Source of the DNA: Bacteroidaceae bacterium
GTDB lineage: Bacteria > Bacteroidota > Bacteroidia > Bacteroidales > Bacteroidaceae
DNA: 64,000 nucleotides
Assembly: GCA_017535725.1 (NCBI GenBank)
Contig: JAFXTO010000004.1
Span: 1-64,000 of the forward strand
Reading direction: 5' to 3'
A program made the position numbers and the translations under genes. Shown piece after piece: positions 27,480 to 35,777 of this stretch (position 1 is its first letter; the number at the start of each line of letters is the position of its first letter). The notes under the pieces were generated by a model. That model did not search any database. It saw only the letters and a list, made by a program, of their open reading frames with translations, and was not told the DNA's origin.

Positions 27480-27701
27480 TCACGGCTCCCCCAGGAACCG
27501 CACGATGGTGCGGACCTGCCGCGGCGTATAGACTTTCTGCCCGATATGCCAGCCCTGCCGACGCAGCGCAAGGGAAAGGGTGCGGCAGGCCAGCAGCTCG
27601 CGGTTGAAGCAGCGGCGGGCCCAGGAGGGGGAGCAGAAGGGGTAGTACATGACGGCTAGTTCGGAGGTGCCGTAGGCCCGGTGGCGAAAGGGTGTTTCCA
27701 T
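27480..27701 (-). CDS. DUF4248-family small protein
   Basis: 73 aa. HRAYGTSELAVMYYPFCSPS, WARRCFNRELLAC, GWHIGQKVYTPRQVRTIVRF and LGEP match the pattern I associate with Bacteroides DUF4248. The C-terminal TPRQVRxIVxxLGEP looks like a small DNA-binding helix pair. It is transcribed away from the HU-like gene and has its own promoter. Function unknown. Confidence 0.7.
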   Translation of the reverse strand: METPFRHRAYGTSELAVMYYPFCSPSWARRCFNRELLACRTLSLALRRQGWHIGQKVYTPRQVRTIVRFLGEP

Positions 27702-27743
27702 GATGACAGAGGTTGGTGCGTCTTCGGTTACTTTTTCACGACA

Positions 27744-27775
27744 CAAAAGTAGTCATAATCTATCAGAGCGCCAAA
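27744..27775 (-). promoter_or_regulatory. DUF4248 gene promoter
   Basis: TTTG (27772-27775), 20 nt, TACTTTTG (27744-27751) on the minus strand. Confidence 0.7.
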
Positions 27776-27857
27776 CAGATAGGGAGTTTTTTCGCCCGCA
27801 GCGCACCGGATTGCGCCGTTTTGCACGACTGCGTGCGCCTCGGTGCGGGAAATGGCG

Positions 27858-27865
27858 TACCTTTG
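27858..27865 (+). promoter_or_regulatory. HU-like gene promoter -7 box
   Basis: TACCTTTG on the plus strand; no good -33 box. It leaves an unusually long leader of about 230 nt before the ATG at 28101. Confidence 0.5.
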
Positions 27866-27946
27866 CACCGGCAAACGACAGGACGTAAGCCCGGACTCCG
27901 GCGCGCAGAAGCCCAGAGGCACGGACACCGCTCCACACTCCCGTCG

Positions 27947-28006
27947 GCGCGGAAGTATAGAAGAAACGGCGTGGAAGTATAGAATGAAGCGCGTGGAAGT
28001 ACTACT
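27947..28006 (+). repeat. Three 22-bp tandem repeats in the HU leader
   Basis: GCGCGGAAGTATAGAA, GCGTGGAAGTATAGAA and GCGTGGAAGTACTACT start at 27947, 27969 and 27991, exactly 22 bp apart (two helical turns). They lie in the transcribed leader. They could be protein-binding sites, perhaps for the HU-like product itself. Confidence 0.6.
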
Positions 28007-28100
28007 CCCGCCGACACGGAAGCCCGGAGAGACGTCCGGCGAAGCCTGCCCCAGCCACGAAATCAACCCTATTATTAACCATCAAAAACACAAGAAAGCT

Positions 28101-28580
28101 ATGTTAGACTATTCCGTAGCAATGCTCAAGAACCCCTTGCACGAGAACGACCCCGCCAAGGCCTACGCCTACCTGCAGTCGCGCGGCCTGCTCGAAATCG
28201 AGGAGGTTGCCGAGCACATGGTGCAGCACGGCTGCGCCTACGATAAGGCCGACATCGTGGCCATCATCACCAAGCTCGTCAGTTGTACCCGAGAGCTGCT
28301 CACTGACTGCTACAGCGTGCGTCTGGGCGACCTTGGCCGCTTCTTCCTCAGTGCCAAGAGCCGAGGTGCCGTCAGCCTGAAGAAGTTCACCGAGGAGAAC
28401 ATCGAGGAAATCAACATCAACTTCGTTCCCTCCAAGGAGTTCGAGAACCTCCGCTCCAGGGTCAGCCTCCACAAGGTGCCCAGCCGCGCCGCCGTGGCCG
28501 CCACGCTGGCCGCACAACTCGAGGGCCTCACCCAGGCCGACTGGACGTCGGAGGACGAAGAGGAGGACGACGAGCCTTAA
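28101..28580 (+). CDS. HU/IHF-like DNA-binding protein
   Basis: 159 aa, Bacteroidetes-type HU-like domain: helical N-terminal part (KAYAYLQSRGLLEIEEVAEH, DIVAIITKLVSCTRELL) and beta-arm part (VRLGDLGRFFLSAKSRGAVS, NINFVPSKEFENLR), then an acidic tail (TSEDEEEDDEP). Such proteins bend or coat DNA. It is one of the few plus-strand genes within the phage and has its own promoter and a strong terminator. The start at 28101 is chosen because the MLDYSVAM start fits the family; the upstream frame is only leader. Confidence 0.8.
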   Translation: MLDYSVAMLKNPLHENDPAKAYAYLQSRGLLEIEEVAEHMVQHGCAYDKADIVAIITKLVSCTRELLTDCYSVRLGDLGRFFLSAKSRGAVSLKKFTEENIEEININFVPSKEFENLRSRVSLHKVPSRAAVAATLAAQLEGLTQADWTSEDEEEDDEP

Positions 28581-28642
28581 ACCTTAAGTCCCGGCACCGC
28601 GCCAGGCACCGCGCCTGCGCTGCCATGCCATGAATGACGAGT

Positions 28643-28690
28643 CCCGCCCCGCACGACGAATGAGCGTGCGGGGCGGGCGTTTGTTTTCAG
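28643..28690 (+). terminator. Terminator after the HU-like gene
   Basis: Perfect 13-bp GC-rich stem (28643-28655 with 28665-28677) followed by CGTTTGTTTTC. Confidence 0.85.
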
Positions 28691-28851
28691 GCATCCTTCC
28701 CTTCGTGCCCGGCAGCGGGCGGCAGGCGGCACTGCTCGAAGGACAGGGCTACACACAGGGCTGCAATGGTGCCGACGAGCCACGAGGTGCCGCAGCCGTC
28801 CGGCGCATCGAGGACGAAGTATCCGCTTTCGACGCTGTTTACTACTGCCAT
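28687..28851 (-). CDS. 54-aa membrane peptide made from a duplicated gene start
   Basis: It starts MAVVNSVESGYFVLDAPDG, almost identical to the start of the 388-aa structural protein at 33809. It then diverges into a hydrophobic helix (TSWLVGTIAALCVALSF) and a short tail. Its ATG overlaps the preceding gene by 10 nt exactly as at the parent locus. It is either a new small membrane protein or a leftover of the 155-bp duplication. Confidence 0.45.
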   Translation of the reverse strand: MAVVNSVESGYFVLDAPDGCGTSWLVGTIAALCVALSFEQCRLPPAAGHEGKDA

Positions 28852-28962
28852 TGCCAGATATCGTATTTGAGGGTTACGCTTGGGGCGTGCAGGCGCAGGT
28901 CATAGCCGATGCCGAGCTCTGCGCGCTTAAGACGCAGGCCGACCACGAGTGCCGCCTGCTCG
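28808..28962. repeat. 155-bp duplicated segment, copy A
   Basis: About 97% identical to 33766-33920. It covers the last 40 codons of one gene and the first 15 of the next. Confidence 0.85.
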
Positions 28963-29144
28963 TTGCCGTTGTCGCCCGTCACTAGTAGGTTGCCCTCGTC
29001 GAGGAAGAGGGCGGGATAAAGGAGGCGGTGTGCCATGAGAGTGGCGGCATCGTCCATGGAGCAGGCGAAATGGGGTTCCGCCTCGCTGTGTCGGATGAGG
29101 GTGTGCTCGGTGGCCAGCTGTGTGAAGTATTCCTTGACGGTCAT
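28842..29144 (-). CDS. Chimeric phage protein (100 aa)
   Basis: The first 60 residues (MTVKEYFTQLATEHTLIRHS...) are unique here. The last 40 (EQAALVVGLRLKRAELGIGY then DLRLHAPSV...WQWQ) are identical to the end of the membrane-anchored protein at 33800. ATG overlaps the upstream stop by 4 nt. The gene seems to have been created by the 155-bp duplication replacing its original C-terminus. Function unknown. Confidence 0.65.
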   Translation of the reverse strand: MTVKEYFTQLATEHTLIRHSEAEPHFACSMDDAATLMAHRLLYPALFLDEGNLLVTGDNGNEQAALVVGLRLKRAELGIGYDLRLHAPSVTLKYDIWQWQ

Positions 29145-29929
29145 GCCTTCTGCTGCTTGATGCGTTTATCGAGGATGCGTATGACGTCCATGCAGGGCAG
29201 TTCCTTGTAGCTCTCAATGCGTGTCAGGTCATCGCCGACGAGGGTGTCGAAGATGTTCAGCCACGAACCGGGTCTCTGCTTGATGGTGCGTGCTGTGTCC
29301 GCATGTTTTTCCTGTGTCTCTGCCGCAGGAAAGAGATGTGGATAGGCACCACTGAGCCACGTCCGGATCATTCCCCAGTTAAAGGCTATGCCCTCCAGCA
29401 GCCAGCGGTCCGGGTATTCCTCCAGCCGTGCGGTGACGTGCTGGATGTCCAGCTCGGCGAAGGTCTTGTCCTCCTCGAGGTAGAGGGCGGCCACCATGGA
29501 TAGCGCGTACTGAGCCTTGCCCGTGTAGACGTACCACTGGTAGAACTGATCCACGGTCATGAACTGCTGGAACGTCATGCCCTTTAGCTGTGCGGCAGGT
29601 GCCTGGAGGCGCAGCGCCTTCGTCCGCTTCTTCTTGTCCGCAAGAAAAATGATGTCGGCAATGGGGAAGTGATCAATCTTGTCCACCTTCCAGATACCGC
29701 GCAGCTGGTCTGTCAGCACATACAGGTGCCACAGATCCAGACGTGGCAGCAGTTTCTCGGGTATGCCGAAGAAATTAAGGAAGAACTGTTCCTCTGCGAT
29801 GCGTCCCTGGGAAAGGGCGAGCAGAGCGGTGAACTGCTGGCCCGTGGCCTCGCTGAGTCTCTCGGGGATAATGGCGGTGTGATACTTCACGCTGCCATGT
29901 TCCCGGAATTCAAATCGAATTGTTTTCAT
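29141..29929 (-). CDS. Phage structural-module protein, function unknown
   Basis: 262 aa from the ATG at 29929. Mostly helical (QGRIAEEQFFLNFFGIPEKL, YQWYVYTGKAQYALSM). It lies in the head-to-tail block between the connector-type gene and the chimeric gene with 4-nt overlaps, so it is part of the same operon. No motif was recognised. Confidence 0.6.
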   Translation of the reverse strand: MKTIRFEFREHGSVKYHTAIIPERLSEATGQQFTALLALSQGRIAEEQFFLNFFGIPEKLLPRLDLWHLYVLTDQLRGIWKVDKIDHFPIADIIFLADKKKRTKALRLQAPAAQLKGMTFQQFMTVDQFYQWYVYTGKAQYALSMVAALYLEEDKTFAELDIQHVTARLEEYPDRWLLEGIAFNWGMIRTWLSGAYPHLFPAAETQEKHADTARTIKQRPGSWLNIFDTLVGDDLTRIESYKELPCMDVIRILDKRIKQQKA

Positions 29930-30948
29930 GCCCAAAAAGTTTTTTTATCGTTGTTGTCTCTTTTGAAAACGTCGCTCTGGTGTCCGCAGAAATATTCAGG
30001 CCATTTCCATTCGATGAAGGCGAGCAGGTTGTCGGCGTTGCGCTGTGCCTCTGCCTCGGCGATGGCGGCCGCGTCGTGAGCCTCGCGCCGTGTGGCGGGT
30101 GTGGTGGTCTGGTTGTCGGAGCTTCCGGCATCCTGACCGATGAAGTACAGTCCCCGGTCTGTGAGGGAGCCTGTTTCGCGGATGAGCTGTGCCACGGCCT
30201 TCTTCACGACGAAGGGGATGCACTTTTGGCGCAGCTCCTCGTAGGTGCGGGAGGTGGAACCCGACGCTGATGCTACGGGCACGGGGGCAGTGGCAGTTCC
30301 GGCTTCGAGGGCCTGCTGCATGGCGGTGTAGAGGTTCCAGCCCAGTAGGGGGCGTAGCTCGTTGTTGCAGACGGTGGTCAGGATGGGAACGAGACGCAGG
30401 AAGACCAGGCGGGAGTTGTTAATGAAGTGGGCGGCGTTGACTTCTGCCGTACGCTGCACGATGGCGGTGCGGGTGTTGACGTGTGCGGGCATCTCCGCAT
30501 AGCCTTCCAGTTCTGTGAAAGATGCATCGAGGAGGTCGAGGATGCGGTCTATGGCGTTGAATCCTCGGTTCTTGAAGGTCTGGCGCAGGCGGTCTTCCTG
30601 ATATTTGAAGGGACTGCCGAAGTTCTCCGTCTGCTGCCGCTGGAACCCTTGGTCGGTAATGCGGAGCTGCAGGGCATCGTAGTTGGCGTAGCAGGCCAGA
30701 TTGGCCTCGGCGGCCTGGAGGATGCGAAGGAGGGTGGTGAAGGCCCCGTCTGGAAAACCGACGGGCACCGCCCCAGAATAGATGGCCTCGAAGGTAGCCA
30801 TGAGGGCAGTGCCGAAGACAGGGGTGAGGTACAGCTCATCGGCGGCCATCAGGCTGGACTGCACCTTCTCAAAGCTCAGGGCAGAGGATACGGGGATGAC
30901 ATCGTTCATCTCCCTGCCATTGTTCCATTTTTCTGTGCTGAAAAACAT
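29926..30948 (-). CDS. Head-tail connector-region protein (DUF6712-like)
   Basis: 340 aa, helical, with features of a Bacteroidetes phage family found after the portal gene (SSLMAADELYLTPVFG near the N-terminus; AVAQLIRETGSLTDRG; a C-terminal ADNLLAFIEWKWPEYF). It begins 1 nt after the portal stop. A connector or stopper role is inferred from position. Confidence 0.6.
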   Translation of the reverse strand: MFFSTEKWNNGREMNDVIPVSSALSFEKVQSSLMAADELYLTPVFGTALMATFEAIYSGAVPVGFPDGAFTTLLRILQAAEANLACYANYDALQLRITDQGFQRQQTENFGSPFKYQEDRLRQTFKNRGFNAIDRILDLLDASFTELEGYAEMPAHVNTRTAIVQRTAEVNAAHFINNSRLVFLRLVPILTTVCNNELRPLLGWNLYTAMQQALEAGTATAPVPVASASGSTSRTYEELRQKCIPFVVKKAVAQLIRETGSLTDRGLYFIGQDAGSSDNQTTTPATRREAHDAAAIAEAEAQRNADNLLAFIEWKWPEYFCGHQSDVFKRDNNDKKTFWA

Positions 30949-30949
30949 A

Positions 30950-32335
30950 TTAACTCAGGGTTTTCTGGGTGCCAGCACCCGTGTCAAGTGTTGTCAATAT
31001 GGTATTGCGGTAGCGGAGCTGCACGTCGTCGCCATAACCCCATGAGCGTAGCATGAGGTAGATGGGGTCGAGGAGATTCTGGCGGTCCACCCAGGCGTTG
31101 GCGATGTTGACGAGGAAAGCCTCGCTTATGTTCGAGCCGCCCTGGTTGCCGGCGTAGGTACCGCCCGGCATACCGGCACCGAAGACGTTGGGGTTGACTC
31201 CGAGGGTGAAGAGGATTTCGGAGTTCGCGGCGGCGGAGGTGACGAGGTTCTCACCGCCCTTGTACTTGTTGTCCAGTGCCTGGATCTTCCACTCTTCCTC
31301 CACCTTGCCATTGGCCTCGTTGACGGCGTACATGGTCATCAGTGGTTTCTCGGCGTTCTCCACTCCCGTGAGGTTGCGCTCCATGTCATCCATGTACTTC
31401 TGGATGTCGGCCTTGCGTTTCTCCACTCCGGATGCTCCGAGGTTGCTATAGTCCTGCAGGGGGAATCGTCGGTCCCAGAAGCTGTAGGGAATCTGCACGT
31501 GCCATTTCCAGGTAATCTGGTTCTGATAGGCTTTTTTCAGGAACTTGGGAACCTGCTGTGCGATATCCACCCATCCGAGGACGTAGGCCGGCAACCACAC
31601 GGGTTCAGCATAGACGTCGTGGTTGCTCCAACTGTCGCGCAAGAGGCATACCAGGGGTTGCTTCAGCGTCCCCTTCAGTCGGCGGGTGTCATACTCCAGC
31701 TGCGGGTCGTAGTCCATGAGGGTGTCGAGCACTCGCGGCGTGTCGCTCTCCACGGTGGCTGGCAGGCTGGGCCAGCATCCGCTGACGATGCACTTGGAGC
31801 GCCCCACGGCATCTGGCACCGTCTGGCGGGCATAGAGTGCATTGATGGGGTTCAGTCCGATGATACGCTGTCCGGTGGCATCAGGAATGAGTTCCACGGG
31901 CGAGCATCCCATCTTGAAGTAGTCGCGGGAGGCTGTCTCGGTGAAGCGTCGCACCATGCGGCTGCCGAGGAGGGCTGTGAGCTGCGGGTCATCGATGGGC
32001 TGCAGCTGCTCGTTGCCCCGTTCGTCGTAGCCCGTGACGCGGCAGGCGAAGAGTCCCTGCCCCAGCGTCAGGTTGCGCAGGAAGCGCAGGCCGGTGTTGA
32101 GCACCGAAGTCTCGCCCACGACCTTCGCCGCGCGGCGGGGGAAGTCGTTGTCCGGTCCCCATGGCAGGATGCGGTGTCCCTGCCATTCGAGGTAGGTGGT
32201 CTGCAGGCTCTCGAAGGGTGCCAGGATGTCGCGCTTGCGCACCTCGTAGTTGTCTGGGCGCCCTGTGCTCTCTCCGAAAACGGCGGAGGACTGCATCATC
32301 AGGGGCGTGGCCTCGTTATTGAACAGGATGTCCAT
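30950..32335 (-). CDS. Phage portal protein
   Basis: 461 aa. The dodecameric portal forms the DNA channel in the capsid vertex. Portal-type features: FPRRAAKVVGETSVLNTGLR (N-terminal helix), a mixed alpha/beta middle, then the C-terminal TLGVNPNVFGAGMPGGTYAG followed by an ISEAFLVNIANAWVDRQ crown/clip-like helix. It sits about 9 kb downstream of the large terminase, an unusual distance. It overlaps the upstream 98-aa gene by 20 bp. Confidence 0.8.
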   Translation of the reverse strand: MDILFNNEATPLMMQSSAVFGESTGRPDNYEVRKRDILAPFESLQTTYLEWQGHRILPWGPDNDFPRRAAKVVGETSVLNTGLRFLRNLTLGQGLFACRVTGYDERGNEQLQPIDDPQLTALLGSRMVRRFTETASRDYFKMGCSPVELIPDATGQRIIGLNPINALYARQTVPDAVGRSKCIVSGCWPSLPATVESDTPRVLDTLMDYDPQLEYDTRRLKGTLKQPLVCLLRDSWSNHDVYAEPVWLPAYVLGWVDIAQQVPKFLKKAYQNQITWKWHVQIPYSFWDRRFPLQDYSNLGASGVEKRKADIQKYMDDMERNLTGVENAEKPLMTMYAVNEANGKVEEEWKIQALDNKYKGGENLVTSAAANSEILFTLGVNPNVFGAGMPGGTYAGNQGGSNISEAFLVNIANAWVDRQNLLDPIYLMLRSWGYGDDVQLRYRNTILTTLDTGAGTQKTLS

Positions 32336-32612
32336 TGTACTGTACGATGTTATGGATACGGACGGGATAGACGTGTATGCCGGGTTCGGGGTTGCCCTGG
32401 CAGTCGCATGCTTGGACGCCGCGCACGCGGAAGACTTTGTTGTTCATGCGCCCAGCACCGCAGGCGTATGCCTGGGGAAAGTAGATGAGCTTGCCTTCTG
32501 CGGTGACGAACTTGATGCTGAAGATGCGCTTGCGGCCATCAGGCAGCGTGCGCACGTCCAGCTCGTCGAGCACCTGGCGGCGGTAGATGGGTTTTTTCTG
32601 TTTCGTTTCCAT
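32316..32612 (-). CDS. Small phage protein upstream of portal
   Basis: 98 aa, basic and beta-rich (RKRIFSIKFVTAEGKLIYFP; CGAGRMNNKVFRVRGVQACD). ATG follows an A-rich leader. It overlaps the portal gene, so the two are co-translated. It could be a decoration or regulatory protein; no family recognised. Confidence 0.55.
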   Translation of the reverse strand: METKQKKPIYRRQVLDELDVRTLPDGRKRIFSIKFVTAEGKLIYFPQAYACGAGRMNNKVFRVRGVQACDCQGNPEPGIHVYPVRIHNIVQYNGHPVQ

Positions 32613-32642
32613 TGTTAAGTTATTGACAAGTTTGTTGAAAAC

Positions 32643-33809
32643 TTAATTGAAACTATCGTCAAAGGTATAGTCGAAGATGCCGTCCACCAGTTCCGGGTTC
32701 ACGCTGGCACCACGGCTGACCACTTCCTGATGGCGGTGGCTGGGGCGCAGGGTGACATAGGCCGTCTGGAAGGTGGTGTGCGGTCGCTGGTCCTTCAGCT
32801 CGAGGTCCGTCACCGTCACGCGGTCGAAGCAGCTGCCTCCGACTCCATAGGTCAGGTAAACCTCGGGGCTGGTGGTGATGTCGCGTATGCTGTTCCGCCG
32901 TTCGTCGTTGACGCTGCCTGCGCACACGCGCTGGGTGGTCACCAGCTGCTGCGCCACCTTCTCATACTGGTCGTCCATGTAGGCATATTCTCCGTCCATG
33001 GTCGTGTCGGCTGTCTCTGTGCCCGTGAATGCCTCTGTCTCCAGCATGCCGAAGCAGTTGGTGAAGGCCACCACTCGCAGCAAGCGCTTCGCCCGTCGGT
33101 CTATGCGGTAGCGCAGGCGGTCGGCGATGGTGTTGCCGTTGATGAGTTCGAAGTCCACCTGCACGATGCTGTCGGCATCCACTTCTGCTGCCGTGCCCAG
33201 TGCCTCGAGACGGTAGTGGAGCACGGCAGCCTGTGAGGGCGTCTGCGTGGCCACACCTTCAATGGTGGGCGTCACCAGCTTCTGGTGCATGGCTCCTTCA
33301 GCGTCGAGGTAGCGCACACGGATCTGCACCGAGAGTCCGGGCGTGAGCATGAAGCTGGCCAGCAGTGGCTGCTGGGGCACGACGTCGCGCTGGGTGTAGC
33401 GGCTGAGCCAGATGGCCGTGGCTCCCGGGCGCGTGTTGGTGCGCTGGCTGGAGTAGTAGGCGTAGGAGGTATGCACGGGAGGGACTACCGTCTGTCCGTC
33501 CCCGGCATAGAGCGTGGCCGTCCACTGTGCACGGGAGAGCGTGGCTATCCACACGCCGGAACCCGTCAGCAGGTTCTGCGTGATGGCGGTAGGGCACGGA
33601 CTGGTGTAGGGCTGCAGCAGGTCTGCCAGGCCGCGCAGTGTCACGCATCCGTCGCCGTCGGGCATGTAGGCCTCCTGATAGGAAGCTGTCGTGCCGTTCA
33701 GTGGCGTGATGGCAACGGCCACCGTGCGCCCCTCCGAGGCCACTGCCCATCGCACGTCCGGTGTGTCGAGGACGAAGTACCCGCTTTCCACGCTGTTCAC
33801 TACTGCCAT
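32643..33809 (-). CDS. Phage structural protein (beta-rich, 388 aa)
   Basis: Almost entirely beta-strand with conserved aromatic residues (YTSPCPTAITQNLLTGSGVW, IQVDFELINGNTIADRLRYR-type strands). It lies in the head/tail block and its ATG overlaps the upstream gene by 10 nt. Probably a tail or capsid-attached protein. Its first 15 codons are part of the 155-bp duplication. Confidence 0.6.
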   Translation of the reverse strand: MAVVNSVESGYFVLDTPDVRWAVASEGRTVAVAITPLNGTTASYQEAYMPDGDGCVTLRGLADLLQPYTSPCPTAITQNLLTGSGVWIATLSRAQWTATLYAGDGQTVVPPVHTSYAYYSSQRTNTRPGATAIWLSRYTQRDVVPQQPLLASFMLTPGLSVQIRVRYLDAEGAMHQKLVTPTIEGVATQTPSQAAVLHYRLEALGTAAEVDADSIVQVDFELINGNTIADRLRYRIDRRAKRLLRVVAFTNCFGMLETEAFTGTETADTTMDGEYAYMDDQYEKVAQQLVTTQRVCAGSVNDERRNSIRDITTSPEVYLTYGVGGSCFDRVTVTDLELKDQRPHTTFQTAYVTLRPSHRHQEVVSRGASVNPELVDGIFDYTFDDSFN

Positions 33810-33920
33810 TGCCAGATATCGTATTTGAGGGTTACGCTGGGGGCGTGCAGGCGCAGGTCATAGCCGATGCCGAGCTCTGCGCGCTTAAGACGCAGGCCGA
33901 CCACGAGTGCCGCCTGCTCG
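33766..33920. repeat. 155-bp duplicated segment, copy B (likely parent)
   Basis: Same length as 28808-28962 with about five differences. Both junction genes are full length here, which suggests this is the original. Confidence 0.85.
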
Positions 33921-34396
33921 CTGCCCAGCTGGGTGCCCAGCGAGAGGGCCAGGCGGGGCGGTGATAGTTGCCCTGTGCCGCCGGACGCAGGCCGGGTATC
34001 CGCTGAAGGTGGGATGTATGTGATGCGCGGCTGCATCAGCGCCAGGTCATAGCTGACCAAACGTCCGTGCAGCGCGTTCTCCGTCACCGTGTCCGAGAGG
34101 TAGACCGTGGCCACGTCCTGCAGGTGCACCGTGTCGGCATAGGTGCGCACGGCGTAGAACGACGCCAGCAGGGCGGCCGTATCCACTTCTGCTGGTACCA
34201 TGCGCACCACTTCATTCACCATGCCCGGCTGGCTCAGGAAGAGCGTGTCGTGCACCCATACCGTGTCCATCCGCACCTCCACGGCGGGCAGGGCGGCAGG
34301 CGGCAGCAGGTCGCCGTCCTCCCTCCACGCCAGCAGCACCACCAGCACAAGGGCGATGGCACCCAGCACCACGTTCAGGATCCTTTCATTCTTCAT
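33800..34396 (-). CDS. Membrane-anchored phage protein (spanin-like or DUF6808-like)
   Basis: 198 aa from the ATG at 34396 (the GTG two codons earlier is less likely). One N-terminal membrane helix (ILNVVLGAIALVLVVLLAWR), then a periplasmic part with repeated short strands (VRMDTVWVHDTLFLSQ; TYADTVHLQDVATVYLSDTV). It overlaps the holin-like gene upstream. Topology and position suggest an inner-membrane spanin or similar lysis protein. That role is inference. Confidence 0.6.
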   Translation of the reverse strand: MKNERILNVVLGAIALVLVVLLAWREDGDLLPPAALPAVEVRMDTVWVHDTLFLSQPGMVNEVVRMVPAEVDTAALLASFYAVRTYADTVHLQDVATVYLSDTVTENALHGRLVSYDLALMQPRITYIPPSADTRPASGGTGQLSPPRLALSLGTQLGSEQAALVVGLRLKRAELGIGYDLRLHAPSVTLKYDIWQWQ

Positions 34397-34664
34397 TGTC
34401 ACTATCTTTTTTTTCGTTGGAAATACTCATGCTCGCATCGCCCTTCTGCAGGCGCAGGTCGTAGCCCAGCTCCACGGCCCTCATCCCGAAGGCCAGCGCC
34501 GGAAAGACAATCAGCTCGCCCACGGCCGTCAGCACCGAGCCGTCGATGACGCCCATGGGCGGGACGAAGAAGCCGCCGATGATCAGCGCCAGCGCCACGG
34601 CGAAGGTGATGCAGAACACCACCGTGCACATCCGGCATTCCTTTTTCTTCATCTCGCGGCTCAT
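34386..34664 (-). CDS. Holin-like two-helix membrane protein
   Basis: 92 aa: two hydrophobic helices (TVVFCITFAVALALIIGGFF and VLTAVGELIVFPALAFGM) and a charged C-terminal tail (NEKKDSDNEE). The short ELGYDLRL motif after helix 2 also occurs in the two genes carrying the 155-bp repeat, pointing to shared ancestry. Size and topology fit a class II holin. It has its own promoter. Confidence 0.6.
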   Translation of the reverse strand: MSREMKKKECRMCTVVFCITFAVALALIIGGFFVPPMGVIDGSVLTAVGELIVFPALAFGMRAVELGYDLRLQKGDASMSISNEKKDSDNEE

Positions 34665-34700
34665 ATATATAATATGGTATGGGTTTCACTTTTCATGGCG

Positions 34701-34730
34701 CAAAGATAGCGACAAAACGCCGAAAGGCGT
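34701..34730 (-). promoter_or_regulatory. Promoter with hairpin in the spacer before the holin-like gene
   Basis: TATCTTTG (34701-34708, minus) preceded by ACGCC/GGCGT (34717-34730) and the shared GTCCCAC segment, the same design as at 18377-18411. Confidence 0.5.
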
Positions 34731-34742
34731 GGGACACTAAAA

Positions 34743-34774
34743 AGCCGCCCTGCATCTCTCGACGAAGGACGGCT
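34743..34774 (-). terminator. Terminator after the 97-aa gene
   Basis: On the minus strand AGCCGTCC pairs with GGGCGGCT (one G-U) and is followed by TTTTTA. Confidence 0.65.
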
Positions 34775-34798
34775 CCAATGTAAAAAAATGTATGTTTG

Positions 34799-35092
34799 CT
34801 ATTCGAGTCGGTCGTACAGCACCCAATAGGGGATGCCCATGACGAACGTGAACTGATATCCCAGCTCCTGCATCACATCGGCCACCGTGGAGACAGTGAC
34901 CGTGCACATGTCGCGGTAGCGGTACTGCAGGTCGCGGCTCGTCAGCAGCTGCCTTGTCTCTTCATGGCCGGGGATGTCATCCTTCGGCTGGTACATGCTC
35001 TCTATCATTTTCTGGAAGAGTTCCTTGTCGCTCAGGCAGTCGCCGCCCTTGGCGGTCTGCTCCGTCTTCTGTTTCTTACTGGAACTGCCCAT
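34799..35092 (-). CDS. Phage protein of unknown function (97 aa)
   Basis: N-terminal polar linker (SSSKKQKTEQTAKGG) and a folded C-terminal part (DLQYRYRDMCTVTVSTVADV). It overlaps the preceding gene by 17 bp and is followed by a terminator, so it closes a transcription unit that begins at the structured leader (36270). Confidence 0.55.
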   Translation of the reverse strand: MGSSSKKQKTEQTAKGGDCLSDKELFQKMIESMYQPKDDIPGHEETRQLLTSRDLQYRYRDMCTVTVSTVADVMQELGYQFTFVMGIPYWVLYDRLE

Positions 35093-35369
35093 ACGACCGG
35101 TCTCCTATCATTGAGTAAAGCAGCTGTTTCATGTCTGCCACCACGCGCACGGCGGCGGCAGCTCCCTCTTCGCTGGGTCGGTATTGGTCACCCAGTGCCA
35201 GTGCGGTGACCACGGCGTCGCCGAAGCTCACCATCTCTCGCACCGTGGCCCAGTCATCCTCGGCCAGCAGCGCCAGCACCGCCACCTGTTCTGCATTCAG
35301 TACTATCTTCGAGCCGCCCATGGCCACGGTCACGCTCTGCGACTCCTCTGTATTATTATTCCTATTCAT
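35076..35369 (-). CDS. Phage protein of unknown function (97 aa)
   Basis: Helical protein (LNAEQVAVLALLAEDDWATV, VRVVADMKQLLYSMIGDRSY). No recognised motif. Part of the 36034-34799 gene set. Confidence 0.55.
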   Translation of the reverse strand: MNRNNNTEESQSVTVAMGGSKIVLNAEQVAVLALLAEDDWATVREMVSFGDAVVTALALGDQYRPSEEGAAAAVRVVADMKQLLYSMIGDRSYGQFQ

Positions 35370-35420
35370 GACTTTCGGTATTTAGGGATTGATACTTATG
35401 TCGGGCTTCCGGCCTGTCTC

Positions 35421-35777
35421 TCAGATTTGACCGCGCAGCTCTTCGAAATAGCGTCCGTTGGTGATGGCACGCACGGGGATGAAATTCAGGATTCCCACTT
35501 TATCGGTGTACTCTTCCGGCCCCACGGAAATAGTGAAGTAACCTCCGCTCCTATTGTTGAAGTGCTTCTCCACCTTCAGAGGTTTCTGGCGCGGGTATTT
35601 TCTGTTTAGCTCGTCGGCCTTCTGGCAGAGGATTCCGAACAGGGTATCCACGTCGTTGACATCTTCCTGCACCGTCAGCAACAGGCGCAGCACTTTGTGG
35701 TCACAGAAGTCCGCCATCTCCGTCCTTTTGCGGTTGGGCTGCATGTTAAACGGATGATGATCTACAAGGTACATCAT
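35421..35777 (-). CDS. Phage protein of unknown function (118 aa)
   Basis: Alpha/beta protein (DHKVLRLLLTVQEDVNDVDT, GYFTISVGPEEYTDKVG). ATG overlaps the stop of the membrane gene (ATGA), so they are translated together and would share any control by the leader switch. Confidence 0.55.
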   Translation of the reverse strand: MMYLVDHHPFNMQPNRKRTEMADFCDHKVLRLLLTVQEDVNDVDTLFGILCQKADELNRKYPRQKPLKVEKHFNNRSGGYFTISVGPEEYTDKVGILNFIPVRAITNGRYFEELRGQI

